A DNA stretch of 64,000 nucleotides from Margaritifera margaritifera (Eukaryota; Mollusca; Bivalvia; Unionida; Margaritiferidae): positions 5,958,843-6,022,842 of the forward strand of contig JAQPZY010001626.1 of the NCBI GenBank assembly GCA_029931535.1. Reading direction: 5' to 3'. The notes below the pieces were generated by a model. That model saw only the letters and a program-made list of their open reading frames with translations, had not been told where the DNA came from and did not search any database. The position numbers were made by a program, and so were the translations under genes. This document shows positions 1 through 9,700 of this stretch, in pieces; position 1 is the stretch's first letter, and each line of letters starts with the position of its first letter.

Positions 1-300
1 AAGAAACACTTTTAATTAAAAAAAATAATTTTTTTATTTTTAAAAAAAAAACACATACACCAAACACACTCCATATAAACACCATTTTTTTGAAAATATT
101 TTATTTTTATTTTTAAAAAAACACATACACAAACATACATACAATCATTTTTAGAAGATTTTTTAATTTTATTTTTTAAAAAACACGTACACCAAACACA
201 CTCTATACAAAAACACATCAAACACATACAAGAGAATGGGATTTTATTTTTTGAGCGGGAAAGACAAAGACAAAGAGACACACATACACTTAACCTACAA
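1..300. repeat. A/T-rich tandem repeats at left end of element
   Basis: About three diverged units of 65-80 bp, each with a T-rich stretch, an A run, and a block close to acacatacaccaaacacact. They lie near 30-100, 104-160 and 160-240. A related block recurs at 1060-1230, downstream of the next gene, so the left end appears built from duplicated gene-plus-3'-flank modules. The open frames here are low-complexity Cys/Lys translations and are not taken as genes. Confidence 0.6.
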
Positions 301-341
301 ACACATATGTGGCAAATAAGATTTTTCTTTTCTTGGCAATT

Positions 342-364
342 GGTCGGCTCTAAAAAGGGCCGTT
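342..364 (-). terminator. Histone-type 3' stem-loop, gene B
   Basis: On the minus strand the sequence is AACGGCCCTTTTTAGAGCC followed by GACC. It matches the replication-dependent histone mRNA 3' hairpin: six-base stem arms with one C·A mismatch and a UUUU loop. The stop proposed for gene B at 383-385 is 19 nt upstream. The following DNA (minus strand) reads AAGAAAAGAAAAA, like the purine-rich histone downstream element bound by U7 snRNA. Confidence 0.6.
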
Positions 365-382
365 AGGTTTATGTAGGTACAC

Positions 383-852
383 CTAGAGATGCCCGCACCT
401 CCCAGGTCTAGCCCCACAAGCCGCACACCTCCCACTCCATCTATCTCCACTCCGCCAGGGATCGATGGAGATGGGGAAGGCAGAAGGGGGTTGGGTTGCT
501 TCACTGTCCCAATCCTCTGTGCTTGGGATAGTGAAGATTTGTCTCCTCCTCCTAATTATCCTATGGGCACAGGGGATGCGGTTGTGGAGGCTGATGGGGC
601 TGGGGTTGTGGCTGCGCTGGTTGCTGGGGCTGCTGGAGCTGCGGTCTCTGTTGTTGCGGCGACTGTGGTGGTGTCAACACCATCGGCAGCACCGTGCAGT
701 TAGGCCGCATCATCGGATGTGGCGGTATGGGTTCTTGCTTTTCGTTTTCCGTCTCCTCCTCTTTTGTCTTTTCCTCCATCTCCTCCACTTCCTGTTGGAG
801 GTGTCAGGCTATCTCTAGTTGTACTCTGATCTGATTTTTTCTTTTTGTTCAT
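383..852 (-). pseudogene. Gene B: short Lys-, Gln- and Pro-rich protein, frameshifted
   Basis: Not recognised. The ATG at 850-852 follows a TATA box at a normal distance. The first frame gives a 50-residue product with a basic start (MNKKKKS) and a Gly/Asp/Lys-rich stretch, ending at 700. A second frame, 561 to about 788, is acidic and then Pro/Gln-rich. A third runs to a TAG at 383-385, just before the stem-loop. The simplest reading is one gene of about 150 codons with two frameshifts. Layout and 3' flank match gene A, so the two may be diverged duplicates. Function unknown; a nuclear, nucleic-acid-binding or regulatory protein is only a guess. Confidence 0.4.
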
Positions 853-1000
853 CTTGACGGGTGAATGGTGGTAGCTTGACTGCTGAATGCGTCGCTTTAT
901 ATACTTAAAGCATGGACGTGAAGGAAAACATCCCTCGCACATACATAAAAACAAAACAAACGCTACCGAGCTGACATCATCATTTTGACGTCATTCTTCG
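853..1000 (-). promoter_or_regulatory. Gene B promoter: TATA box and CRE
   Basis: The minus strand carries TATATAAA at 896-903, about 45 nt upstream of the gene B ATG, and a perfect CRE palindrome TGACGTCA at 986-993. The sequence after the TATA box (TATAAAGCG) is shared with the gene A promoter. The CRE is shared with the divergent C/D promoter at the other end of the element. Confidence 0.55.
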
Positions 1001-1274
1001 CTTCGCGGATCCTGCACTGCACCATACATAATAAAAAACACCAAGTACGCGGACCTAAAAGAAAACACTTTTTAATTTTTTTAATTTTTTTTTTTTTAAA
1101 ACACAGACACCAAACACACTCTATACAAAGACACACCACACATACATTCTTTTAGAAGAGAAAGGGATTTTTTTGAGTGGCAAGACAAAGACAAACAAAA
1201 CAAACAAACACTTAACATACAAAGACACTCAATTTTTTGTAGGCAATCCTAGAGTAGTCTTTTCTAGAGATCTG

Positions 1275-1300
1275 GGTGGCCCTGAAAAGGACCGTTGGGG
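1275..1300 (-). terminator. Histone-type 3' stem-loop, gene A
   Basis: The minus strand reads CCAACGGTCCTTTTCAGGGC then CACCCA. Stem GGUCCU/AGGGCC has one G·U pair, the loop is the canonical UUUC, and the 3' flank ACCCA matches the metazoan histone consensus. AGAAAAGA follows about 15 nt later, like a histone downstream element. The gene A stop is 22 nt upstream. The 26-nt core is identical to the one after gene C at 15,445-15,470. Confidence 0.75.
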
Positions 1301-1322
1301 GGTATTTTGATGAGAAGTTTTT

Positions 1323-1706
1323 TTAAAAACTTCTGGCAGCAGGACGGCTATGTTTCGCCACAGGTCTCACCGCTGCAGGACAAGGTCGCTTTCTGGTGAA
1401 AGAGAAGGCAAACTCACAATCCATTCTACAACTGACTTCTCCGTCTTGTTGCTTCAGTTGCTGCAAGTGTTGTTGTTGTTGTAGCTGCTGCTTTTGTTGT
1501 TGTCTTTGCTGCTGCTGAACTCTTTGTCTCTCCTCCCATTCCACTCTGTCCCTGACGATTTCTTCTCGCAAAACTTCTTCCACCTGATCTTGAGCCATTT
1601 GCAAGAAGATCATCGTCTTCTTCTCTGGGTTCTTCTCAAGTAGGTTATGTCTAGCCCGCTGCATATTAACCATTGCTTCATTCAGTTTACTAATTTTAGC
1701 TGCCAT
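1323..1706 (-). CDS. Gene A: 127-aa coiled-coil, Gln-rich protein
   Basis: Not recognised by family. The frame is open from the ATG at 1706. Residues 1-60 are heptad-like (KISKLNEAMVNMQ and on), consistent with a coiled coil. Residues about 68-92 are a Gln tract mixed with Arg, Lys, His and Leu. The C-terminus is basic with Lys-Arg and Arg-Pro pairs. It has its own TATA box and a histone-type 3' end, unlike the core viral genes. Architecture resembles gene C (coiled coil then basic tail). Kapitonov and Jurka described coiled-coil proteins in Polintons (PC1/PC2), but I cannot assign this one to either. Confidence 0.65.
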   Translation of the reverse strand: MAAKISKLNEAMVNMQRARHNLLEKNPEKKTMIFLQMAQDQVEEVLREEIVRDRVEWEERQRVQQQQRQQQKQQLQQQQHLQQLKQQDGEVSCRMDCEFAFSFTRKRPCPAAVRPVAKHSRPAARSF

Positions 1707-1870
1707 GTTCTTGAGATCTTGACGAGTCAACGAGAGTGACTAGACTGACAAGCGCACCGCTTTATATGCTGGAAGCGCGGACGCAATGGAAAACATATCT
1801 CAGATCGATAGAGAGAAATGTGAAAGAGTAGGTATCTCAGATCGATAGAAAGAGTGAAAGATCATATCCA
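1707..1870 (-). promoter_or_regulatory. Gene A promoter with TATA box and duplicated upstream block
   Basis: TATAAA lies on the minus strand at 1761-1766, about 55 nt upstream of the ATG, in the context GCATATAAAGCG, close to the gene B core promoter. Upstream, a block containing tctcagatcgatag occurs twice within 1797-1863. No CRE was seen here. Confidence 0.5.
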
Positions 1871-1956
1871 TTTCATTTTTTTTTCAAATCAATAAACAGC
1901 ACAACACCAATTTTTAAAAAAAATAAACATATTTTAATAGATAATAAGAAGCTCCT

Positions 1957-2556
1957 CTAACACAAAATGCAAATGCCAACTAAACAAACAAACATTTTTT
2001 TGTAAACATGAACGTATTTACAGGGTTGACAATGTTGGGAAGTCAAACTAGACTTCCACTGTTCTAAATCATTCTGTTCTCGATGCACACTACGTTTCTG
2101 AGCTAAAGACAAGAGATAACCATGATGTTCACAAAACCATCTTTCTACTTTGGCATCGTATCTAGCATACTCCCTATCAAAACAAGTCACTAAATGTTCT
2201 AAGCTACATCCGAGACTGCGTTGATGAAGAGCATATTGTCCACACACCATATAATTTGATCCTTGTAATATGGCATTATTGAATCGAGTGTAGACAGCAT
2301 TTCTTCTCATAAAGTCAATGATGTCGTCTTCCAAAGAAGGTAATCCATAAGAATCAAAATATTCCACATTGTGATCGTTGGGAAAGTATACTGCTACCCA
2401 ATGGGTTCCTGGTCGATCACTGTCGTCGGTATTGATGACATAGGCATGAAGGTCTTTAGGTTTGCGACGGGGAAGTTTATCTTTAGCACATAGCACAGGA
2501 TTCCAAGAAGTGTACGAATTGCTAGTCAACAGATAATGAAGTTCCCAGGTATCCAT
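1957..2556 (-). CDS. Adenain-like cysteine protease (PRO), intact
   Basis: Maturation protease of the Ulp1/adenain (C5-like) type that cleaves capsid precursors in adenoviruses and Polintons. The frame is open for 199 aa from the ATG at 2556. The catalytic set is visible: His in THWVAVYF (about residue 52), the acidic residue in FDSYGLPS (about 67), and Cys in MVCGQYAL (about 104), in the expected order and spacing. Length is normal for Polinton proteases. It follows the Cys/His-rich gene by 11 nt. It is the only core gene here with no visible lesion. The C-terminal 25 residues (MFVCLVGICILC end) are hydrophobic and could be read-on past a lost stop. Confidence 0.9.
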   Translation of the reverse strand: MDTWELHYLLTSNSYTSWNPVLCAKDKLPRRKPKDLHAYVINTDDSDRPGTHWVAVYFPNDHNVEYFDSYGLPSLEDDIIDFMRRNAVYTRFNNAILQGSNYMVCGQYALHQRSLGCSLEHLVTCFDREYARYDAKVERWFCEHHGYLLSLAQKRSVHREQNDLEQWKSSLTSQHCQPCKYVHVYKKMFVCLVGICILC

Positions 2557-2567
2557 TTTGTATTTGT

Positions 2568-3060
2568 TCACAGGTAATAATAAGTCATCAATTCACACTT
2601 GACTTTATGCTTGAATCTTTCCGTCAAGTAAGTCCAAGAATCACGACGGGTAGTCTCTGTACTCTGTTGCAAGAGAGCTTCGATGCGTTTGGTCTCCAGA
2701 GAAGTGAGTGGAGGTGAGGAAGAATCCTGCAAGTCTTTATATCACTTCCTCAACACCTTTTCTTCCGAGATCAGAGCCCATTCTTCCTCCAAATATTCGT
2801 CCAATTTGTCTTCTGTAGTCATCATCATACATTTGTCGTGTTGTTTCTGGCTCGCATGATCGATTTGACATCCATGACAATGTTCTCGGATCAGCGTTGT
2901 AATTCTTTCAGCCAATTCCTTAGCACAACAGAAGACTAAATGTTGTTCTTGTCTGGCCATCTACAGGCCATAAATCAAGTAATCTTGGGAACACTACTTT
3001 TCTCTTCTTCTTCTTCTCCACTGGTTGTTTGTGACTGATGTGGTTCACAAAATCCCTCAT
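2568..3060 (-). pseudogene. Cys/His-rich small viral protein, frameshift plus TGA
   Basis: A small protein between capsid and protease that I cannot name. A first frame from ATG 3060 carries a monopartite nuclear-localisation-like run KKKKRKV near residue 20. The reading then shifts to a frame with ATG 2960 that contains a zinc-binding-like block (HCHGCQIDHASQKQHDKC). That frame is stopped by TGA at 2742-2744 but stays open beyond it to TGA 2568-2570. Ser/Thr-rich and charged residues follow. The Cys-x2-Cys, His, Cys arrangement suggests one zinc site. It is probably one gene of about 160 codons with one frameshift and one nonsense change. A 38-aa acidic frame at 2974-3090 overlaps and is not favoured. 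Confidence 0.6.
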
Positions 3061-3101
3061 CTTTTATCTCCATAGGTTCTTCGTGTTGCATCGTTTTTCT
3101 T

Positions 3102-4384
3102 CTAACAGTCTAGAATCACTTCTCTCAAACTGTTGATTTCCAGAGTATTGTCAAATTCTGCATACAAGATGACGTTCACAGTGTTGGCTAGAGCTGTAAC
3201 AAACTGAAGTTCCACACGAAGTTGGCCTGATTTTATAGGAAGAAAATGTCGTTCGTCGCTGTCTTGGTCGGGAGTGAAATCAAATCCCCACAAAGCATAT
3301 ACTCCTGCATAATCCTTGTACGCAATGCCGTGGCTGCTATTGGTGCCCAACTGTCCCGTGGCTTCAAACAGAGTCAAGTAAGATCGCAAGTAATTTCTCT
3401 GGGCAAAGTTAGGTTAAAAAGGTCTGATACACAACGTCTGACCATCTCGATTGACTTCTATCTTAGAGACGTTGACGTGTTGTTGAAACTCGAACGGATT
3501 TTGATCGAATGCTCCATTGAGGGCTGCATTACTGACGATGCCGATCGGCAAACGCTTGGGGAGCTGTCCTTGGAAGACTTGATCCTTTGACTTTGGATCG
3601 GAGTCCAGAGGCAATGTTAAACGTTTTCACTTCCACTCGTCGCACAGGATACTTGGCGGTGGCTCTGCTCAAAGTTTGACTGATGTCGTTGGCCACTTTA
3701 GGTAAGGCTTAGACACGACGCACGTAAAGTCTGGCTTCTTCGACGACGGTTTTGTACTCGTTGGCATTGACCATCAAATGGAAGACCTTTCTGCTGCGAT
3801 TCAGTCTTAGCCGTACATCCACTCCGTCCAACAAATACTTGTCTTGTAACCACATGTCCAAATGCAAACGATCCATCAGTTCTAAAGTGCGCCCTTGTCG
3901 TCATCTGCAGTCACTGCTCCGTCGCTGAACTTTTTCAAAGTGTCAGGTTTCCATACCACAGAAGCATCCAGATGGGTGTTCTTGGCTTCTTTTCCGTAGT
4001 AAGCACAGTAAGGGTAAGTATCCATGCTGCTGCTGACCAGTTTGTTATTTAAGTACAAATCCACTTCGCTGAACAAGGAATGCGTGAAATTATTGACGGG
4101 GGCAACTCTGGCATCGGCATCTGGATTGATGTTGTCCGTTTTGATCACTTTGAGTTTCAGGTACAAGTGGTTGCTATTCAGATCGATGCAATCTCCGGTT
4201 TGTCCTTTCATTTCAAATTCGATAGGAGCTGAAGTCGTCAAGGCCGATACAGGATGAAATTCTACCCATTGGGATTCTTGCATCGTCATCATGATCGTGG
4301 GCATGGCAAACAGATCCAGTTCTGACTTGGTACATTCGCAAGAACTTCTGTGCATCATTTTCAACAGTTGGTATTCAAATACGT
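3102..4384 (-). pseudogene. Double jelly-roll major capsid protein (MCP), several frameshifts
   Basis: The hexon-like capsid protein of Polintons. The N-terminal part (3882-4358) shows the typical opening MMHRSSCECTKSELDL and the conserved VAPVNNFTHSLFSEVDLYLN block of the first jelly roll. The C-terminal part (3102-3389) shows YKDYAGVYALWGFDFTPDQ and ends NTLEINSLREVILDC, matching the family C-terminus. Parts at 3698-3904 and 3414-3614 lie in other frames, so at least two or three frameshifts break it. Total length of about 425 codons is near normal. Homologous reading continues upstream of the first ATG (4358) toward 4384 without an ATG, so the true start is uncertain. Confidence 0.9.
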
Positions 4385-4807
4385 CTAATTCTCTGACCGT
4401 TCTTCTTTTTTATTCTTTTTCTGAACACCGCGCGGTTTATGACCTCTGAAGAAATGTCGACGTCTCTTTCTGCCTTGTACTTGCTGTGTCGTTGTGGAAG
4501 AAGTAATGTCAGGGCTAGAAGTGTGAAGTGAATTTATAGGGGTCACTCGGCGACCCAAAAAATCTTGTCCAGTTTGCAGCAACACATTTAATCCTGCTCT
4601 CATAAAGGCTTCTTTCGGATTTTATTTGTCGATGAGGATGTTTTGAAGAAATTCTTTTCCTTGCGTCCAAGCGGCATCATTTAAGGCATGCAATCCTTGA
4701 GTCACCATGGGTTTCAAGATGGGAGCTACCGTTCGAAAAGCAGATTTTGACATACCTCCTAAACCGTGTCCTCTTTGTCGAGCCACTCCTCGGTACACAG
4801 GATACAT
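4385..4807 (-). pseudogene. PX / adenovirus pVI-like minor capsid protein, one TAA
   Basis: The ATG at 4807 begins MYPVYRGVARQRGHGLGGMS, the characteristic start of the Polinton PX protein, compared in the literature with adenovirus pVI. A hydrophobic/amphipathic segment follows (residues 20-55). TAA at 4622-4624 interrupts after residue 61, but the same frame continues for 78 codons and ends in a strongly basic tail with RKRRRHFFRG, typical of this protein's DNA- or nucleus-directed C-terminus. So it is one gene of about 140 codons with a single nonsense change. It lies just upstream of MCP, its usual neighbour, and its 3' end overlaps the upstream MCP reading. Confidence 0.8.
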
Positions 4808-4815
4808 TTTGGGTG

Positions 4816-5742
4816 TTACAATTCTCTGGAGAACCTTTTTCGAAAATGAATATTTTGTCCCAGATCTCCTTTTATACTAATGTTGACACTGTCAAAATAC
4901 GATTTGCTGACTGGAAGATAATGAGGATGTACAAATTAACGGTGAACGTGATAAGTGTTTCCACCTTCCTCGTACGCAGCGCCGGCAGAATCCACTTTGA
5001 AAGGAATGACTCTCAGTAACGGAGCAGTTGTGTTTCCCACCACGTTGTACTCCACCAGATTGGAGTACACAAACAATAAATTCAGTCCTTCGATCAATTC
5101 GACAGGGTAGCGAAAAAACTTGTAAAATTGATCGTTGTTCTTGATGTCTTTGGTAGAAGTGAGTTTTGTGTTACCACCCAACATGGCAAACAGCTCAGGA
5201 GAAAAATTGATGGACACTATCTTGGCGTCCGAAAAATGGATTTTGAGACGATGCGAAATGGCAATGTACTCGATCAGGACACTTTTCTTTGTTTTGTACA
5301 GGGCTTTGCCAAACTGGTCGTTGAAAATAGCCGCAATGGTGTCCACCAAATGTCGAGCACTAAAATAATAGCCTGCATGAATTCTCATGTGATAGAGACT
5401 GAGATGAGGTTTGGCGTTTCCTGGTTTTTTGGATTCGTAATAACCAGGATCATTGACATCCCGTTGTGCTTGTTGTGACTGTGCGTCGTATATTTCAAGG
5501 ATGGACTGGGTAGAAGATAACCGATGCAACTGTGGTCCACAATTGTTTGTCCCCTTGTTGCAAACTCAAATTGGCAATGGCTGCTCCAATGACACAATAG
5601 ACCACAACGATTTGGCAGAAAAGGACGATTCGATTTTAGGCACACGTTCTCCGCACCACACCCACAAAGGTTGCTTTTGTAATCCTTGAAGAGAAGAACT
5701 CTGCGAAGTAGAAGAGGTAGTTGCTGTTGTGTTGAACGGCAT
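4816..5742 (-). pseudogene. Penton-like minor capsid protein (single jelly roll), broken
   Basis: The Polinton vertex protein. The main frame, 4936-5529, contains the typical HAGYYFSARHLVDTIAAIFN motif and, near the end, LVEYNVVGNTTAPLLRVIP, which is diagnostic of this family. TAA at 4936-4938 interrupts, but the frame continues to 4816 with the expected C-terminal region (GDLGQNIHF). The likely start is ATG 5742 in another frame, with a Thr/Ser/Gln-rich leader, so there is at least one frameshift near 5,560. About 309 codons in all. It lies directly after integrase and 9 nt before the PX-like gene. Confidence 0.85.
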
Positions 5743-5747
5743 GTTGG

Positions 5748-6849
5748 TTACTTCTTCTTTTTATAGTCGACGACTTGGGAAACGTCAATCCAAGAATCCA
5801 AACTAGGTGGATATCCTTTCCAACGCACTTTGACTTCTTCTACTCGACGTTTGCCTACTTTACGTGTTCTTCGTTCGAGAATGCTTTCGATATCGTACAA
5901 GCCGTCTTCTTTTTTGGTCACTCGTTGTAACTCAGGCAAGTAGAAAGTTCCATTGAACACTTCTCCGTGCATGTCTTCCAATTTATAGACGGGAGGATCA
6001 CGTCCTCGCACTGGTCCAGTGACACGAAACAATTCGGTCGTCCAGTTGGGTAAATAACCTTTGTCAAAAGTGCCTTTGTTTTTCCAATGCGAACCCGATC
6101 TCCCACCTTGAGCACCAGGGTTTTCTGGTGTCCAATTTGAGGTGTACCAAACAGTTTATCAAACACTGTCACTTCGTAATTATTCGGTGACCTCTTCGGG
6201 GGCATATCCGATGCTACAATGGTACGATTGATTGTATGCTTTGACCAAACGTGGTAAGACGTCGATGTACTTGAGAGTGTATTTATGTGTACAATATTTC
6301 CAAATGCGTTCTTTCAAAGTTCTTTGAAAAAGTTCCACGACACTGGCTTCAGGATTTTCGGTGGTAAAAAAGTGAATGTGCCTTTTTTTAAAATTCTTTT
6401 TGAAAAGCTTGGTTTAGAAATTCGGTGTCTTGGTCTGTTCGCCATTGTAAAGGATGACGACCACTTTGTTTCATCACAAGTTTAAAAGCGCGTACTAACT
6501 TGGTACTGCTTTTCTAAGTCAAAGGAACGACCTAAGGAAATTTGGAAAACACGTCGATGACACAAAACAAATATTTGTAACCACGATTGTACACTGCCAA
6601 ATGAGATACATCGGCTAAATCTGCTTGCCATTGATGATCGATGCCATCCACTTTGGTTTGACTTCAAGAAAATTTTCGTCGAATGGGTTTGTGTAACGTG
6701 TACGTCGATTGTTCTTGTAACCATCGTCATACTTCTGACAAAAGTGCACTTTTCAATTTGCTTTTAGCAGCCCGATACAAGTTTTGAACTCCTCCGTAAC
6801 CATCAGCATGGGCATTATTGTAGTAAATGCTAGCTAAAGGTTTCTCCAT
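5748..6849 (-). pseudogene. RVE-family integrase with C-terminal chromodomain, degenerate
   Basis: DDE-type integrase that inserts the element. Start taken at ATG 6849. The N-terminal part shows the conserved TYTLHKPIRR block near 6690. The first catalytic Asp lies in HQWQADLADV (near 6630). A TDQDTEF block near 6430 carries the second Asp. NPEASVVELFQRTLKER near 6340 carries the Glu. A chromodomain (YDIESILERR to WKGYPPSLDSW) lies at about 5770-5900. Frames are split: at least four in-frame stops (near 6744, 6664, 6533 and 6507) and at least two frameshifts, near 6380 and 6060. The three catalytic residues are still present, so decay does not seem to target them. Confidence 0.9.
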
Positions 6850-6959
6850 GATACAATGTCACCAACTGTTCGATACCAATTTTGGTGTCGCGAGGTTTGG
6901 ACGAGCCACATGAGTGGATTGTGACGGGGTGATGGTAGGTTTCTTTTTGATGTCTTTTT

Positions 6960-7469
6960 TCAGTCTTGCTTTCTTTCTTTTTTTCTTCTGCTGAACAGAG
7001 AGTGGACATCATCTTTTTTAACCCAAGCTTTCATTTCTTCTCGATGAAGTGTAGGGGAGGGTGTCAACAAGGCAGCTGCAATCTTGCTAGGGATGGGAGC
7101 AGGTGGAGTTTGAAACACTTCTCGGGGCTCGTCTTATTATGTCGTCCCCGTGGCGGTGTCTGCTGTCTTGGTGGTGGTTTCAGGTTTGTGTTTCATCATG
7201 GCTTTGAAATCTCTCAGAGTGGGTTGAGCTGTTTCGTCTACAGCTTTCTGGTGAAAGAGTTGAAGACGTTGCAAGAGTTGACCATACCGTTGCGATCTTT
7301 CTGTTTCTGACAAATCACTTCGATCCATGAGCGATTGTAATTCTTGTTGTAACTGTGACATCTCGTTGAGATTTGGATTTGGAGGTAAATGAGGTATCCG
7401 TTGTTCGTACCAACGATGGAGTTCCATCCATCGTTTGTAAGGAACTAGAGTCAGTTTTCGTCCTTCCAT
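6960..7469 (-). pseudogene. Unrecognised viral protein, tandem TAATAA then basic tail
   Basis: Start at ATG 7469 (MEGRKLTLVPYKRW). The frame is also open upstream of this ATG to about 7557 with a charged stretch, so an earlier start may have been lost. Residues 30-75 are rich in Leu, Gln and Glu (LQQELQSLMDRSDLSETER), suggesting helices or a coiled coil. Two stops in a row lie at 7134-7139. The frame then stays open for about 57 codons, with a Pro-rich segment and a basic end RRKKERKQD. I know LVPY-type proteins between integrase and ATPase in Polintons but cannot give a function; a virion or DNA-binding protein is possible. Confidence 0.6.
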
Positions 7470-7525
7470 AAGATCCAAAGGTACAAGTGGGGTGTCCTTT
7501 TTATCTTCTTTTTTCTGCTCGTCTT

Positions 7526-7710
7526 TTATCTCAAGAGTCCTAACAGCTTAAGAAATTCTCCTAGTTGCACCAGCCTTTTTTTCTTTTGACAACGAGCTAG
7601 TTTCTTCTTTTTGGCCATTGGTCGACGAACAGTCAGATGTTTTCTTATTTTTTTGTTCTGGTTTTGTTTTTCTTGGAACGAGTTGAAAGGTATGTACTTT
7701 TTCGGGTCAT
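7526..7710 (-). CDS. Very small Lys-rich ORFs (possible core peptides)
   Basis: Two short basic frames. ATG 7710 gives 21 residues ending KKNKTRTKK. ATG 7618 gives 30 residues starting MAKKKKLARCQKKKRL and ending LGLLR. Both look like nucleic-acid-binding peptides, comparable only in composition to adenovirus core peptide µ. They may be exposed parts of one frameshifted basic protein. Confidence 0.3.
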
Positions 7711-7773
7711 CTTCTTAGGGCGTCGGGAGCAAAAAAAATAGAACTGAGGTCTCTCGGAGGTCTCACTACTTTT

Positions 7774-8139
7774 TTATACTGAAACAGGTCTCCACCGATG
7801 GTCAGCACGGCGTACCATCTTCATGACAAGCATCACTCGACGTTGAGGTGTTTTAAACGTACTAAATCGTGTCAGTTCTTGTTTGGATAAATCCAGTAAA
7901 CTTTGTAACACGCCAATTTTCTCTTGGACTTTGGTTTTAGTTGAGGTCTCTTTTTTAGCGGCGTCCGCAGTGGCCAGAGCAGACGAAGTAGAAGCCCCCA
8001 GAGTGGTGACTTTCGAAATGGGTTTCCATTTTTGCATCAAATTAGGAAACACTTGTCTTAAATCAGGTTTGACAAGCATCATCACGAAGGGTGAATACGA
8101 AGGAGACGAAGTGGACGGAGGAGAAGGAGACACCGTCAC
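7774..8139 (-). pseudogene. Unrecognised Ser/Pro- and Lys-rich viral ORF fragment
   Basis: An open frame of 121 codons without an early ATG. The first in-frame Met codons are about 20 residues in (MMLVKPDLRQVFPNLMQKW). The N-terminal part is Ser/Pro-rich, the middle is Ala/Thr/Lys-rich, and the end is basic. The upstream DNA (8140-8330) encodes Lys- or Arg-rich peptides in more than one frame, so this may be the C-terminal half of a basic protein. No family recognised. Confidence 0.35.
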
Positions 8140-8648
8140 TGCCCCTCCTGGCTTTTGGGAGTACGTGCGCGTCTTAGCAGTAGTACCTCTCTTTCGGGCA
8201 GCAGATGTGGTGGTTGGATTTTTCTATAAAGGGTTTTTCTTCTTCTTCTTCTTTGGGGATTTCGTCTTAGGGGTTTTTTCTTGGGGATTTTCTCTTTCGT
8301 TTTCATTTTGGTTTGGGCATTAGGATCCCATTGCAAAAGAAAACGAATCATGACACCTATTAAAGAACCACTACCACCAAGAGTCAAAATGATTTATTTT
8401 TTAGTGCTTGGATCGATTCTGGGATCTGCCAGTTGTGACACTTTATGTTTTTCTAAAATACGTTTGGTTTGATCAGGGATGTGAATGATACCTTGAAGTA
8501 ATTGACGTGCTCTCAAAGTAAACCATCGTAACACTTCTTTGAGACTAGTTTCTAACAAATGGGCACGGACTTGTGCACTTTTTTCTCGACTGATGCCATA
8601 CAGGGCACGAATCAATTTGGCAGGAGGATGAGATTGAAAGAAAGTCAT
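8136..8648 (-). pseudogene. Small viral protein downstream of ATPase, one TAA
   Basis: ATG 8648 opens MTFFQSHPPAKLIRALYGIS and gives 84 residues with helical, basic character. It stops at TAA 8394-8396, but the same frame goes on to 8136 with a short hydrophobic stretch (LGGSGSLIGVMIRFLLQW, possible membrane segment) and then a very Arg/Lys/Pro-rich tail. It sits 57 nt after the ATPase, a position where Polintons often keep a small structural gene. I cannot name it. The 84-residue part is confident as coding; the extension is plausible. Confidence 0.55.
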
Positions 8649-8705
8649 CTCGAAGACTGTGAGAAAGAAATGACGCGGTGGATGTTTTAATAGATCTTTC
8701 TTCTT

Positions 8706-9478
8706 TCAGAGAATGTCCGAAGGATACGTGTAAAGGACGGGACCTCCATCTTGACACCAATGGTGAATTAATTGGGTACGAAATCTCAAATACTCGGGAG
8801 TGGTAGGTTTTAAGTCGATGGAGTAAATACGCATGAGGTGTTTGAGTGGCATCGTCGTCCGCATAATTAAGCCAAGGAGTGCCTAACTGTTTGGCTAACA
8901 CATGAACTTGAGATTTGTCTCTGGGGCTTTTAAACAACACCACGTAATGGGCGTTGAGACTGATGGTATGATGGGCTTTACTTTGTTGAAATAAATTTTG
9001 AGTAATGTAAATGATGCCTGCATTACGATGATGTCCTTTTCGTGTAAACCAAAGTTTTATTTCTTCTTCGTCTCCTCCTAACATGTCGTCCACGATGACC
9101 AGATGTGTTTGACTCGTCAGACACGATCCGATCATCTTCGTGAGGGATGCCTTCCACAAACGAAATGGCTTCTCCTTGACTTTCACGAAGTAACGTGTAA
9201 GACGATTACCACTCTTTGTAACACCACACGACACTTTGAAGAGGACAATCAAACAAATGAGATTTCTCTTCGATCTAACGTTTGATAAATTCAGTTTTGC
9301 CTGAACCACTCGATCCAGCAATCAACATGTTAAATGGATGGCGCAAATATAAAGCTTCCCAACTTTGACGATCTAACTTTTCGATAATCACTTTGACCAC
9401 AGAAGAAGAGGCAGCAGAAGATGCAGAAATGACTGAGGTAGGGAGAATTTTGAGCTGAACACGAAAGACACAAGACAT
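8706..9478 (-). pseudogene. FtsK/A32-type genome-packaging ATPase, broken
   Basis: The packaging ATPase of Polintons and related viruses. Start at ATG 9478 (MSCVFRVQLKILP). Walker A AGSSGSGKTEF lies near residues 54-64. TAG follows four codons later (about 9282) and TAA about 20 codons further on. A second frame carries Walker B THLVIVDDMLGG and the sensor-like block IIYITQNLFQQ with HTISLNAHYVVLFKSPRDKS, all typical of the family. Near 8,835 the frame changes again, and the conserved C-terminal reading ends at TGA 8706-8708. About 257 codons overall, normal for this enzyme. At least two nonsense changes and two frameshifts. Confidence 0.9.
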
Positions 9479-9539
9479 TTTATACCTTTTATACACGTTT
9501 AATGTTTAAAAAAAACAACAACAAAAACATTTTTACAGG

Positions 9540-9700
9540 TCATGAAGCACGAAAACTCATACAGGAAAAATGGTGAGGTACAACAATAAGGCAACCACTA
9601 AAAGAATCAAAGGTTGGTATAAACAAATCAATGTACAACAACCATAGTTCCGATGGAGGTGTGTCGTACGAAATTCGTGTACACGCACTAGTGTTCTGTC
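9540..9700 (-). other. Possible small membrane-protein ORF between ATPase and next gene
   Basis: One minus-strand frame encodes a Leu/Val/Ile-rich segment (PLILLVVALLLYLTIFP) preceded by a short Cys/His-containing stretch. It could be a single-pass membrane peptide, but no good ATG precedes it and it may be chance. Confidence 0.2.

Noticed and set aside
12..281. Cys/Lys/Phe-rich minus-strand frame of 89 codons at the left end
   Set aside because: It is a translation of A/T-rich tandem repeats with no ATG context or domain.
389..818. Two long plus-strand frames opposite gene B
   Set aside because: Shadows of the Pro/Gln-rich minus-strand gene; the promoter and stem-loop signals point to the minus strand.
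4780..4807. Adenain cleavage site at the GLGG motif of the PX-like protein
   Set aside because: The residues do not fit the (M/I/L)XGX-G or (M/I/L)XGG-X consensus cleanly, so no claim is made.
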